The translations under genes were made by a program, and so were the position numbers. A stretch of 10,247 bases of DNA from an uncultured Bacilli bacterium (GTDB lineage Bacteria; Bacillota_I; Bacilli_A; RF39; UBA660), in assembly GCA_947629075.1 (NCBI GenBank), contig CANRCI010000047.1, positions 1 through 10,247 on the forward strand, given 5' to 3'. The first letter of the stretch is position 1, and each line of letters starts with the position of its first letter. Under the pieces are notes generated by a model. That model was not told the origin of the DNA, did not search any database, and worked only from the letters and a program-made list of their open reading frames with translations. Positions 1-6,427 of the stretch are shown piece by piece.

Positions 1-738
1 ATACAAATTTATATGCCAAAAGGCAAGTTTAACAAAGGCGTTCAATCGATCAGCAATCAAATACTTTTTAAATAATCCCCAAAGTATTCGCTGATATCCA
101 AAACAAAAATCTTGATAACTAGTTCTCTTTCCAGCACATATATCATCTTTTACTTGACCAAATCTAGCAATTGGACCTTCCATAATTGTTGGAAAGAAAG
201 ATAGATAAAGAAATACTTTTAAAATATTTGTATCAGCTTCTACCTTCTCATTATATACATCTACTAAATACGACAAAGCTTGTAATGTATAAAAAGATAT
301 ACCAATCGGAGCTAAATGTTTTACGACTTTTAATTTGAAATTAATATTGATAATATCTAACGCTTTGTTCAATATTTTAGAAAAGAACTTCAAATACTTA
401 AAATAAAATAAGAAGATAATATTAAATAAAATTGTAATTGTCAAAATTATTTTTTTCTTACGTCTATATTTTAACTTAAATGCTTTCTTATCTTCTTTTT
501 TTATCCCTTGTATTTTTTCGTCTCTCACACTATCAATTTTTTTCATAAGTAATCCAGCTATATAGATAGACAATGATGATAAAATTATGAAAAAAATCAA
601 TTTACCACTAAGTAACCAAAAGAAAATATAACTGACTATTAACAATAAAATTGGTCTTAATTTCCTTGGTATTATATTGTATACAATTATAACTATTGGT
701 AAAAACAACAAGAAGTATCTAGCTTCAAAATAAGTCAT
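1..738 (-). CDS. MBOAT-family membrane O-acyltransferase (AlgI/DltB-like), partial: N-terminal 246 residues
   Basis: The frame is open from an ATG at 738 to the left edge, so only the N-terminal half is present. Hydrophobic segments cover about residues 8-55 and recur after a basic cytoplasmic-looking loop (about 66-100). Family hallmarks are visible: HLAPIGISFYTLQ at 141-153, EGPIARF at 187-193, and a WGLFKKYLIADRLNAFV-type segment near 220-236. MBOAT proteins (AlgI, PatA, DltB) pass acyl or aminoacyl groups across or within the membrane to extracytoplasmic polymers; their catalytic His lies in the C-terminal half, outside this window. The segments read more like AlgI than classical DltB, but that is from memory. 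The start codon overlaps the carrier-protein stop (TAATG), with an AGAGGA Shine-Dalgarno at 745-750, so translation is probably coupled. The inferred job is to accept the carrier-bound aminoacyl group made by the upstream genes. A DltD or SGNH-like partner, if present, would lie to the left. Confidence 0.88.
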   Translation of the reverse strand, partial: MTYFEARYFLLFLPIVIIVYNIIPRKLRPILLLIVSYIFFWLLSGKLIFFIILSSLSIYIAGLLMKKIDSVRDEKIQGIKKEDKKAFKLKYRRKKKIILTITILFNIIFLFYFKYLKFFSKILNKALDIININFKLKVVKHLAPIGISFYTLQALSYLVDVYNEKVEADTNILKVFLYLSFFPTIMEGPIARFGQVKDDICAGKRTSYQDFCFGYQRILWGLFKKYLIADRLNAFVKLAFWHINLY

Positions 739-968
739 TAATTGTCCTCTTGTAGTCTTTCAATTAGCTCCCAAATCTTTTTAGCTGAATTAAAATTAGC
801 AGGTATAATCTCAACAGTTGGTACTTGGACATCAAATTCATCTTCAATCTCACTTATTAGAGATAAAATAGTTAATGAATCTAAATGTCTAGCATCAACT
901 AAATCCTCACATGTTTCATAATCTACATCTGGTTGTAATTCTTCTAAAATTTCTATTAATTTTTCCAT
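738..968 (-). CDS. acyl/aminoacyl carrier protein (DltC-like)
   Basis: A 76-aa acidic, helical protein of the size of DltC (D-alanyl carrier protein). The 4'-phosphopantetheine attachment site is Ser31 in the H-L-D-S-L motif, followed by the helix II pattern SLISEIEDEFDVQVP and then IIPANFNS, which matches the DltC/ACP fold. Its likely role is to hold the amino acid activated by the upstream adenylating enzyme as a thioester and present it to the membrane acyltransferase. A strong AAGGAG Shine-Dalgarno lies just before the ATG and overlaps the stop region of the PLP-enzyme gene, 4 bases upstream. Its own TAA overlaps the acyltransferase ATG by one base. A fatty-acid synthesis ACP is unlikely because of the operon context and the DltC-like motif. 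The cargo cannot be read from the carrier itself. Confidence 0.9.
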   Translation of the reverse strand: MEKLIEILEELQPDVDYETCEDLVDARHLDSLTILSLISEIEDEFDVQVPTVEIIPANFNSAKKIWELIERLQEDN

Positions 969-972
969 AATA

Positions 973-2145
973 TCACTCCTTTACTTCTTTTGGAAAATTC
1001 AATTCACTTGTTTTAATGTTTTCTCTAACTAATATCGTAGTTTTACCTTTATTCAATATAACTTTAGGTAAGTCTCTACTCAAGAATAGAGATATACCTT
1101 CAGTACTAGAGTAGGCACCAACATTTTTAAAGATAAAGACGTCATTTATTTGTAATGTTCTCGTCGTTATGTTTTTAACTAAAAAGTCATTGGTTGTACA
1201 TAGGGAACCACATAGGCTATAAGTGGCAGTTTCTTTAGTATCACTTTTAGGCAATATCTCGTAATGCGGAATTTTCATCGCCATAGTTTGTCCATAGTAA
1301 ACCAAATGATTAATACCACCATCAACAATTACGTAGTTACCAAATTTATTCTTCTTCATATCGACTACTTTAGTTAAATAAGAACCACAAGATGCAGCGA
1401 TGCTACGACCGATTTCAATGGCTACTTTTCTATTTTTTATCTTGTCGAGAATGTTTTTTATTTCCTCTAAAAATGCATCTTCATCGAATTCATCACCTTG
1501 GTAATAAAATACTGGAAGACCAGGTCCGTATTCGATTTCTTTTATATTTAGATCATAATCTTTTTCTAGTTCATCAGTAAATTCGATTAAGTGTTCTATT
1601 TCTTTATTGATTAATTTCAGTGAATGTTTCTGTGTTCCGGAAAAGTATTCAAGACCATCAATAATAATAAGTGAATTATGATTCTTTTCGATAATCTTTC
1701 GGACATCACTTTCACATACTCCAAATTGATTACCACTAGTAAGACGAATCAAAACGTTAATCTTACGATTATATTTTTTAGTTAGTTGATCTAATAATTC
1801 ATACTGGTTAATAGATTCGATCGTATACTTAAGAATATCATCATAATTTTTAATCATGTTCTCTATAGTATTTACATCTTTATAGACTCCCGAAATAACC
1901 ATCTTTTGGTGATCAATATTTAATTCATTACAAATGTCAAATTCCCCAGGACTACATATTTCATATCTCGATATATCATTTTCTAATTCTTTAGCGATAA
2001 ACGAATTAGCTTTAACGGCGTATACTAAATCATATTTTGGTCCCAATTTACTTTTTAGATAGTTAACTCTTTTTAAAAGTTCATCGATATCGTATACATA
2101 ACTAGGAGTTCCATATTTATCAATTATTTTTTCGTATTCCACCAT
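973..2145 (-). CDS. fold-type III PLP-dependent enzyme, LysA/Orn/DAP/Arg decarboxylase superfamily, divergent
   Basis: A 390-aa protein with an alanine-racemase-like barrel followed by the C-terminal sheet domain of the Orn/DAP/Arg decarboxylase group. The PLP lysine is K45 in YAVKAN. Other landmarks are IRLTSGNQFG near 133-142, EYGPGLPV at 205-212 (the usual Gly-rich phosphate loop, altered), EIGRSIAA at 244-251 (normally EPGR), CTTND at 316-320 (the position of the second-subunit catalytic Cys, normally CESxD) and GAYSS at 343-347. The PLP-stacking His of the usual HxGSQ motif is missing: the segment reads GLEYFSGTQ at 164-172, placing Phe168 there. The Cys is kept, so decarboxylase activity is plausible, but this is not a canonical diaminopimelate decarboxylase. 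It starts one base after the adenylating-enzyme stop, with AAAGGAGAAG as ribosome site. BtrK, a related enzyme from butirosin synthesis, decarboxylates Glu while it is bound to a carrier protein, a relevant precedent. Racemase or epimerase activity is another option. The substrate is unknown. Confidence 0.85.
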   Translation of the reverse strand: MVEYEKIIDKYGTPSYVYDIDELLKRVNYLKSKLGPKYDLVYAVKANSFIAKELENDISRYEICSPGEFDICNELNIDHQKMVISGVYKDVNTIENMIKNYDDILKYTIESINQYELLDQLTKKYNRKINVLIRLTSGNQFGVCESDVRKIIEKNHNSLIIIDGLEYFSGTQKHSLKLINKEIEHLIEFTDELEKDYDLNIKEIEYGPGLPVFYYQGDEFDEDAFLEEIKNILDKIKNRKVAIEIGRSIAASCGSYLTKVVDMKKNKFGNYVIVDGGINHLVYYGQTMAMKIPHYEILPKSDTKETATYSLCGSLCTTNDFLVKNITTRTLQINDVFIFKNVGAYSSTEGISLFLSRDLPKVILNKGKTTILVRENIKTSELNFPKEVKE

Positions 2146-2146
2146 A

Positions 2147-3652
2147 TTACTTCTCCTTTAACTTCATAAGTTCTTTTCTGTCGATTTTCCCATTTTTAGT
2201 AATTGGGAAATTATCTAATTTAATAAGTTTAGTGGGCATCATGTATACAGGTAATAATTGTTTTAATTTTAAAGTTAAGTCTTTCTTTGAAATATCTCCG
2301 ATATAAAATCCATACAATCTCTGTTTATCTTCATCGAATAAACAACAACTTCGTACAACCTCGTCAATATCCATTAAGGATTTTTCTATTTCTTCCAGTT
2401 CAATTCGATGTCCCAAATATTTTATTTGGAAATCTTTTCGTCCGTTGAAAACGATATCATCATCTTCATTATAATATCCTAAATCACCAGTACGATAAAT
2501 CATATCGATGTATAGAGAATTATTAGGGTTCTGAACAAAATGTTCATTAGTTTGTTTAACATTATTATAATATCCCAGTCCTAAAGCAGTTCCTGAAACA
2601 CATATTTCTCCAACTTTATTTTGATTAGTAACAACATGTCCATCATCATCTAACAAAAACACTCGTTCATTTGGAAAAGCTTTACCAACAGGTATTTTAT
2701 CTTCATAATTTTTATTTCGATCGATTACATAATATAAGCAGTTACAAGTTATTTCAGTTGGTCCATAAATGTTTACAAAAGTTGTCTTGGGTAGTTTTTC
2801 CATCCATATCTTTAAATGTTTTAAAGGCATCACTTCACCACTAAACAAAATCTTTTTAACTGTAGTAGGAACCTTATAGTCTAACCCGTGAAAAGTTGTG
2901 ATTAAACAAAGTGCTGAAACGGCCCAAGTCATCGTCGTAATTTTATTTTCCGAAATGTAATCCAATAACAGGCTAGGATTAGAAAAATATCTCTTCGGTA
3001 TGATAAGAAGCGTAGCTCCCATTTTAAATGCTGAAAAAATATCTTTTACCGAAACATCGAAATCAAAAGGAGCTTGGTTACCGATTATATCTTCATCGTC
3101 AAAATTAAAAAGATTGGTAAAGACATCGATAAAGTCAATTACTGAACGATGTGATATGACAACTCCTTTAGGAACTCCCGTTGATCCCGAAGTAAAGTTA
3201 ACGTACAAAGGGTCACAATCGATATGCCTCTCATAACATTTATTCAAGATATCATTATCGATTTTTCCTTTTTTTAAGTCTTCAATTTTATTAATCTCTA
3301 AATCATTAAAGTATTTTGTAGCTAATTCATAATGTTCATCATCCGTAATAACCATTTTAGAATTAATGACTGATTTAATTTGTAAAATTCTATTTTCTGG
3401 TAACTCTGGATTAATTAAACTATAAAAACATCCACCATAAATAACTCCAAAAAAAGCTATTAAAGTGTCGATTCCCTTATCCATAAAAATAATAATAGGC
3501 TCATTAAAACATTTAGTTCCAATATAAGAGCCAACTATTTTACTATACTCATTAAAATCTCTATAAGTTATCTTTTTATCCTCTTCAATAACAGCTATTT
3601 TATCACTGTATTTTTGACATGATTTTTTTAAATAATCTAATACATTATACAT
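2147..3652 (-). CDS. DltA-like amino acid:carrier-protein ligase (standalone adenylation enzyme)
   Basis: An ATP-dependent enzyme of the acyl-adenylate superfamily that should activate an amino acid as aminoacyl-AMP and load it onto the downstream carrier. All core motifs are present (numbering from ATG 3652, 501 aa): P-loop FTSGSTGVPKG at 153-163, FDVS with the amino-group-binding Asp199, FSGEVMP at 270-276, YGPTE at 296-300, YRTGDLGYY at 386-394, hinge GRKDFQIKYLG with Asp407, and the catalytic Lys489 in PITKNGKIDR. Length and layout match DltA (about 504 aa), with no condensation or carrier domain attached. In Bacillus cereus DltA a Cys (C269) in FCGEVLP favours D-Ala; here that position is Ser271. 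An in-frame GTG at 3661 would add three residues. The ATG is preferred because AGGTGAGAG sits just ahead of it and would otherwise be coding. First gene of the operon, with a promoter at 3686-3715. D-Ala is possible, but another amino acid must be considered. Confidence 0.9.
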   Translation of the reverse strand: MYNVLDYLKKSCQKYSDKIAVIEEDKKITYRDFNEYSKIVGSYIGTKCFNEPIIIFMDKGIDTLIAFFGVIYGGCFYSLINPELPENRILQIKSVINSKMVITDDEHYELATKYFNDLEINKIEDLKKGKIDNDILNKCYERHIDCDPLYVNFTSGSTGVPKGVVISHRSVIDFIDVFTNLFNFDDEDIIGNQAPFDFDVSVKDIFSAFKMGATLLIIPKRYFSNPSLLLDYISENKITTMTWAVSALCLITTFHGLDYKVPTTVKKILFSGEVMPLKHLKIWMEKLPKTTFVNIYGPTEITCNCLYYVIDRNKNYEDKIPVGKAFPNERVFLLDDDGHVVTNQNKVGEICVSGTALGLGYYNNVKQTNEHFVQNPNNSLYIDMIYRTGDLGYYNEDDDIVFNGRKDFQIKYLGHRIELEEIEKSLMDIDEVVRSCCLFDEDKQRLYGFYIGDISKKDLTLKLKQLLPVYMMPTKLIKLDNFPITKNGKIDRKELMKLKEK

Positions 3653-3685
3653 ATCTCTCACCTGATAAAACCTAATTCAAGATAC

Positions 3686-3715
3686 ATTATATACCTCTTA
3701 CATAATAGTAGTCCA
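3686..3715 (-). promoter_or_regulatory. sigma-A-type promoter of the Dlt-like operon
   Basis: On the minus strand, TGGACT (3715-3710, 4 of 6 matches to TTGACA) and a perfect TATAAT (3691-3686) are separated by 18 bases. Transcription would start near 3679, giving a leader of about 27 bases that carries the AGGTGAG ribosome site for the first gene. No other promoter is evident inside the packed operon. Confidence 0.6.
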
Positions 3716-3778
3716 TAACTTTTAGGTTGCTTTTTAACAATTTTTCTTAACATATATAGATATCACCACAATAAATAG

Positions 3779-4060
3779 TTATCGTTGATTATACTGCCTT
3801 CCTCTTGCCATTTTGTCAACTATTTCTGTATCGCGTTCAACATTTACAAATAATTGATAAGGTTCGATATTTAGTGATTCAGCGATTAGTTCAATTTTAG
3901 GAATGGTAGGGCAGTGTAGACCTCTTTCAACATCAGTTATATATCTAGGGCTCAACTTACTTAGTTCCGCAAGTTTTTCTTGAGAGTAATTGTTTAAGTA
4001 TCGGTAATATTTAATATTAAAAATCAATAGATCTTTTAAGGTATCAAATTCCACCATCAT
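3779..4060 (-). CDS. XRE/Cro-CI family helix-turn-helix regulator
   Basis: A 93-aa protein that is almost entirely one HTH_3 domain. Helices run through about residues 8-75, with the core NNYSQEKLAELSKLSPRYI (about 23-41) followed by the typical D-V-E-R-G turn and a P-x-I-P-K-I-E-L-I-A-E-S-L-N tail; the family version is usually S-x-x-E-x-G. It should bind DNA as a dimer. A short basic C-terminus follows, with no sensor or oligomerisation domain. Two ATGs stand in tandem (4060 and 4057) behind AGAGGTG, and either may be used. The gene is divergent from the deacetylase and lies directly upstream of the Dlt-like operon in the same orientation. Autoregulation through the 4061-4203 region or control of either neighbour is plausible but is inference from position only. 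Confidence 0.85.
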   Translation of the reverse strand: MMVEFDTLKDLLIFNIKYYRYLNNYSQEKLAELSKLSPRYITDVERGLHCPTIPKIELIAESLNIEPYQLFVNVERDTEIVDKMARGRQYNQR

Positions 4061-4203
4061 ACTACACCTCTACACATATGTATGATATTATTTACTGCAA
4101 AAAAATCACACGAACTATTTACTGCGAGTTTTTATTGTGATAAACTTTTTTTGTGGCAAAAATAAGGGTGTAAAACAATAAAAAATTAAGTCTTATCAAT
4201 AAA
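4061..4203. promoter_or_regulatory. divergent control region between the XRE regulator and the deacetylase
   Basis: A 143-base, very AT-rich stretch between divergent genes, so it must hold both promoters. I could not assign convincing -35/-10 pairs on either strand. It contains a perfect 10-bp direct repeat TATTTACTGC (4089-4098 and 4116-4125, 27 bases start to start) and the inverted pair ATCACA (4105-4110) / TGTGAT (4136-4141). These are candidate operator elements for the adjacent XRE protein; binding is inference. Confidence 0.4.
4089..4125. repeat. 10-bp direct repeat, possible operator half-sites
   Basis: TATTTACTGC occurs twice exactly, at 4089-4098 and 4116-4125, inside the XRE/deacetylase divergent region. 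The 27-base period is about 2.6 helical turns. Nothing else in the region explains it. Confidence 0.45.
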
Positions 4204-4266
4204 ATGTCATCAATGATAAGTATTTTTCGTTTGATAGAGCATAAACATAGATTTAAGGTGAGAGAA

Positions 4267-5181
4267 TTGAAAAAATTAAATAAGAAATATCGCAGAAAAA
4301 TTATAGTTTTATCTATTATAATAATATCTTTTATATTGAGCTTAGTAATCGGCTGGCTTTTTAACCTAAAATTTTGGTTAATTGGAATGATTTTTGTAGT
4401 AATATCGACATTTTTATTAGGTTTATATTATTACAAGATAAAGGTCTATAACAAAGGGTATGCTAAACAAATACCAGTTTTTACTTGGCATCGCATCGTA
4501 ACTGATGAAATGAAAAGAACAGTATACTCAGATAATCAATGGGCTCATTCGGTTACAGTGTTTGAACAACAGATGAAGTATCTGCACGACCATCACTATA
4601 GAACTTTATCACTAGATGAATTTTATGATTGGTATACTGGTAAACGAAGGTTTAGAAAAAAGACAGTCGTCATAACTTTTGATGATGGTAATGCGGATGA
4701 CTATTATTTGGTCTTACCGATTTTAAAGAAATATAAATTAAAAGCAACTACTTTTATAGTGGGATATAGAACTGAAGATAAATCTTATCAACCGTGGACT
4801 CCTGAAAAAAGAACTTATATAACTAAAGAAATGATGCAAAAAGTTGCCAAGACATATCCGAATTGGCAGTTTGAAAGTCATACTTGGGACATGCACAAAG
4901 TAGATAAAAATGGTAAAGAACATTTATTAAATTTAACTCCTCGTCAGATAGCACTAGACTTTAAGAAAAACAGTGTATTTGGCTTTAAATATCTAGCTTA
5001 TCCATACGGTATATACAATGATGCGATAAAAAAGGAGTTGGAGAAAAACAACTACCGTTTAGCATTTGGATTTAGAGATCACGAATACGCAACTAGAAAA
5101 AGTAAAAGATATCAAATACCAAGAATAAAAATAAATGGTTTCAGTACAGTTGAGACTTTAAAAGAATGGTTGAATTATTAA
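4267..5181 (+). CDS. membrane-anchored polysaccharide deacetylase (NodB/CE4 family, IcaB/PgaB-like)
   Basis: Metal-dependent deacetylase expected to remove N-acetyl groups from an extracellular glycan (peptidoglycan or poly-N-acetylglucosamine-like). Numbering from TTG 4267 (304 aa): two adjacent hydrophobic segments at about 12-33 and 36-55 anchor it; the CE4 domain starts near 69 with IPVFTWHRI. Motif 1 is TFDDG (137-141, catalytic and metal Asp), motif 2 is SHTWDMH (204-210, the two metal His) and motif 3 is LAYPYG (243-248). AYPYG replaces the RPPYG of chitin and peptidoglycan deacetylases and, as far as I recall, is usual in the IcaB/PgaB branch. The D-H-H triad is complete, so the enzyme should be active. 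An in-frame ATG at 4204 would add 21 residues but lacks a ribosome site; TTG 4267 follows AAGGTGA (4255-4261) at five bases and puts the basic stretch directly before the first membrane segment. It is the only plus-strand gene here, convergent with the signal peptidase gene. The substrate is not readable. Confidence 0.88.
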   Translation: MKKLNKKYRRKIIVLSIIIISFILSLVIGWLFNLKFWLIGMIFVVISTFLLGLYYYKIKVYNKGYAKQIPVFTWHRIVTDEMKRTVYSDNQWAHSVTVFEQQMKYLHDHHYRTLSLDEFYDWYTGKRRFRKKTVVITFDDGNADDYYLVLPILKKYKLKATTFIVGYRTEDKSYQPWTPEKRTYITKEMMQKVAKTYPNWQFESHTWDMHKVDKNGKEHLLNLTPRQIALDFKKNSVFGFKYLAYPYGIYNDAIKKELEKNNYRLAFGFRDHEYATRKSKRYQIPRIKINGFSTVETLKEWLNY

Positions 5182-5211
5182 AAAAGCTTGTAAATTAATA
5201 CAAGTTTTTTC
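5180..5211. terminator. bidirectional intrinsic terminator between convergent genes
   Basis: CTTGTA (5187-5192) pairs with TACAAG (5199-5204) around the loop AATTAA. After a single bulged G (5186), A-run 5180-5185 faces T-run 5205-5210. Either strand therefore gives a stem followed by a U-tract. It overlaps the deacetylase stop and ends two bases before the signal peptidase stop, serving both genes. Confidence 0.75.
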
Positions 5212-5212
5212 T

Positions 5213-6379
5213 TTATCTTATCATCTCAGCAACTATTTGCTTTCTCTTTACCGGTCCATTGACACGTGAATCATTACTATTATTTCGATTATCACCCATA
5301 ACGAAGTATTCATCATCTTTTAGAGTTATTTTCAGATCAAAAGTATTCATTTTTTCTTTAATATAGTTTTCTTTTTTCTCCTTACCATTGATGTACAATA
5401 CATTATTTTTTATCTCAACGGTATCACCAGGAAGACCAATAATTCTTTTGATAATTCGACTTTTATTGTTATATTGTTTTAAGGTAACGTCGCATATTAC
5501 GATATCGTTGTAATTATAATTTTTGGAATACGGATCTACTAATATAACTTGTCCATCGTGTAGGGTATTGTCCATTGAACTACCATCTATCACTGAAATT
5601 GGTATAAAGTAGTCGATTATTATTGATCCAATACATATGATGAAAATGATAATGAACGGTATAGAGTTAACTATATTTCTTTGTCTAATTAATTTAATTA
5701 TCTCAAATAGGGTAATTAAACCAATTATACTTGCCAATACCTTAAAAATTATATCTTTTGTTTCATAACTTAATTCATCTAATTTAGTTACTCTATTTTT
5801 ATCTTTTTTAGTAGCTATAGTATAAGTATATTCATCATCTTCAGTTTTAAAAGTTATCGGTATAACATTTTTATCTTTGGCATCGATCAATCCCAAGTCT
5901 CCAATAACTTCGACATCATCTTGTTCAACTCTAGTACCAAGATATATTTTAGATAAATTATTGGGAATAGTAAACATCATGTTTTTGCTCATAATTTCTT
6001 CTGAAATACCGTAATAAATATGAATTTTAGATAAGTCAATGGGATGTTTTGGAGTATCTTCTTTAGTTATTTTAAAGTGATATGTTACTTTTTCTTTGTC
6101 TTTAGTAACTATTAAGTCATGACGAGTAACTTTATCTTTAAGTTCAACAACGCCATCACCTTGGAAAGAAACTCCCTCTTCAGTAGAAGATACAGTAATT
6201 TCTAATTTTTCTACTCTAAAAGATGTTCCAAAATTATACGAGTATTGTCCATCTTTTAACTTTAGTTCCAATCCATTGATATTAACATTCAATTTATTTA
6301 CATCTATAGCCTTACAATTAGGAATAAAAACTAAAAAAGATAAAATCAAAAAGACTAATAAATTTAATTTCTTATACAT
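5213..6379 (-). CDS. lepB: type I signal peptidase with an extracellular N-terminal extension
   Basis: The C-terminal third is a complete S26 signal peptidase I, which cleaves signal peptides from exported proteins on the outer face of the membrane. Numbering from ATG 6379 (388 aa): Ser268 in GSSMDNTL is the nucleophile, Lys311 in IKRIIGLPGD the general base, and MGDNRNNSNDSR (361-372) the conserved box E. Gram-positive enzymes are usually 170-200 aa; this one is about twice that. It starts with a signal peptide (about 1-24), followed by about 165 residues of beta-rich, lysine-rich sequence resembling two small beta-sandwich repeats (about 30-107 and 116-192). Two membrane segments follow (about 209-231 and 240-262) with a basic loop between, which places the catalytic Ser outside. 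ATG 6379 was chosen over GTG 6388 because AAGGGTGAG lies just before it. It lies 48 bases after the VanY-like gene in the same orientation, probably co-transcribed. The role of the extension is unknown. Confidence 0.88.
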   Translation of the reverse strand: MYKKLNLLVFLILSFLVFIPNCKAIDVNKLNVNINGLELKLKDGQYSYNFGTSFRVEKLEITVSSTEEGVSFQGDGVVELKDKVTRHDLIVTKDKEKVTYHFKITKEDTPKHPIDLSKIHIYYGISEEIMSKNMMFTIPNNLSKIYLGTRVEQDDVEVIGDLGLIDAKDKNVIPITFKTEDDEYTYTIATKKDKNRVTKLDELSYETKDIIFKVLASIIGLITLFEIIKLIRQRNIVNSIPFIIIFIICIGSIIIDYFIPISVIDGSSMDNTLHDGQVILVDPYSKNYNYNDIVICDVTLKQYNNKSRIIKRIIGLPGDTVEIKNNVLYINGKEKKENYIKEKMNTFDLKITLKDDEYFVMGDNRNNSNDSRVNGPVKRKQIVAEMIR

Positions 6380-6427
6380 AAATCTCACCCTTTATTTTAA
6401 TTTAATTATATTTATAATTACTATCAG

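Noticed and set aside
1392..1580. 62-aa plus-strand ORF
   Set aside because: Lies wholly inside the PLP-enzyme gene on the opposite strand, with no ribosome site; its product resembles no protein family I know.
973..2145. Ordinary lysA (diaminopimelate decarboxylase)
   Set aside because: Several defining motifs differ and the gene is locked inside a carrier-protein operon, so lysine synthesis is not the best explanation, though not excluded.
3000..3236. 78-aa plus-strand ORF
   Set aside because: Antisense shadow of the adenylating-enzyme gene across its conserved motifs; no Shine-Dalgarno or promoter.
1..3652. A standard dltABCD operon
   Set aside because: The PLP enzyme between the adenylating and carrier genes, the order (carrier before acyltransferase) and the changed selectivity residue do not fit; dltD is not visible.
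4738..4923. 61-aa minus-strand ORF
   Set aside because: Antisense to the deacetylase catalytic region; Phe- and Ser-rich composition typical of a shadow of AT-rich coding sequence.
4243..5181. Loss of an essential residue in deacetylase motif 3 (AYPYG instead of RPPYG)
   Set aside because: To my knowledge this variant is normal in the IcaB/PgaB branch, and the D-H-H metal triad is intact.
6300..6379. Lipoprotein signal at the start of the signal peptidase
   Set aside because: The only Cys follows I-P-N, which is not an acceptable lipobox; an ordinary signal peptide fits better.
6405..6410. Separate promoter for the signal peptidase gene (TATAAT on the minus strand)
   Set aside because: The 48-base gap is extremely AT-rich and no -35 lies at a suitable distance, so the hexamer is probably chance.
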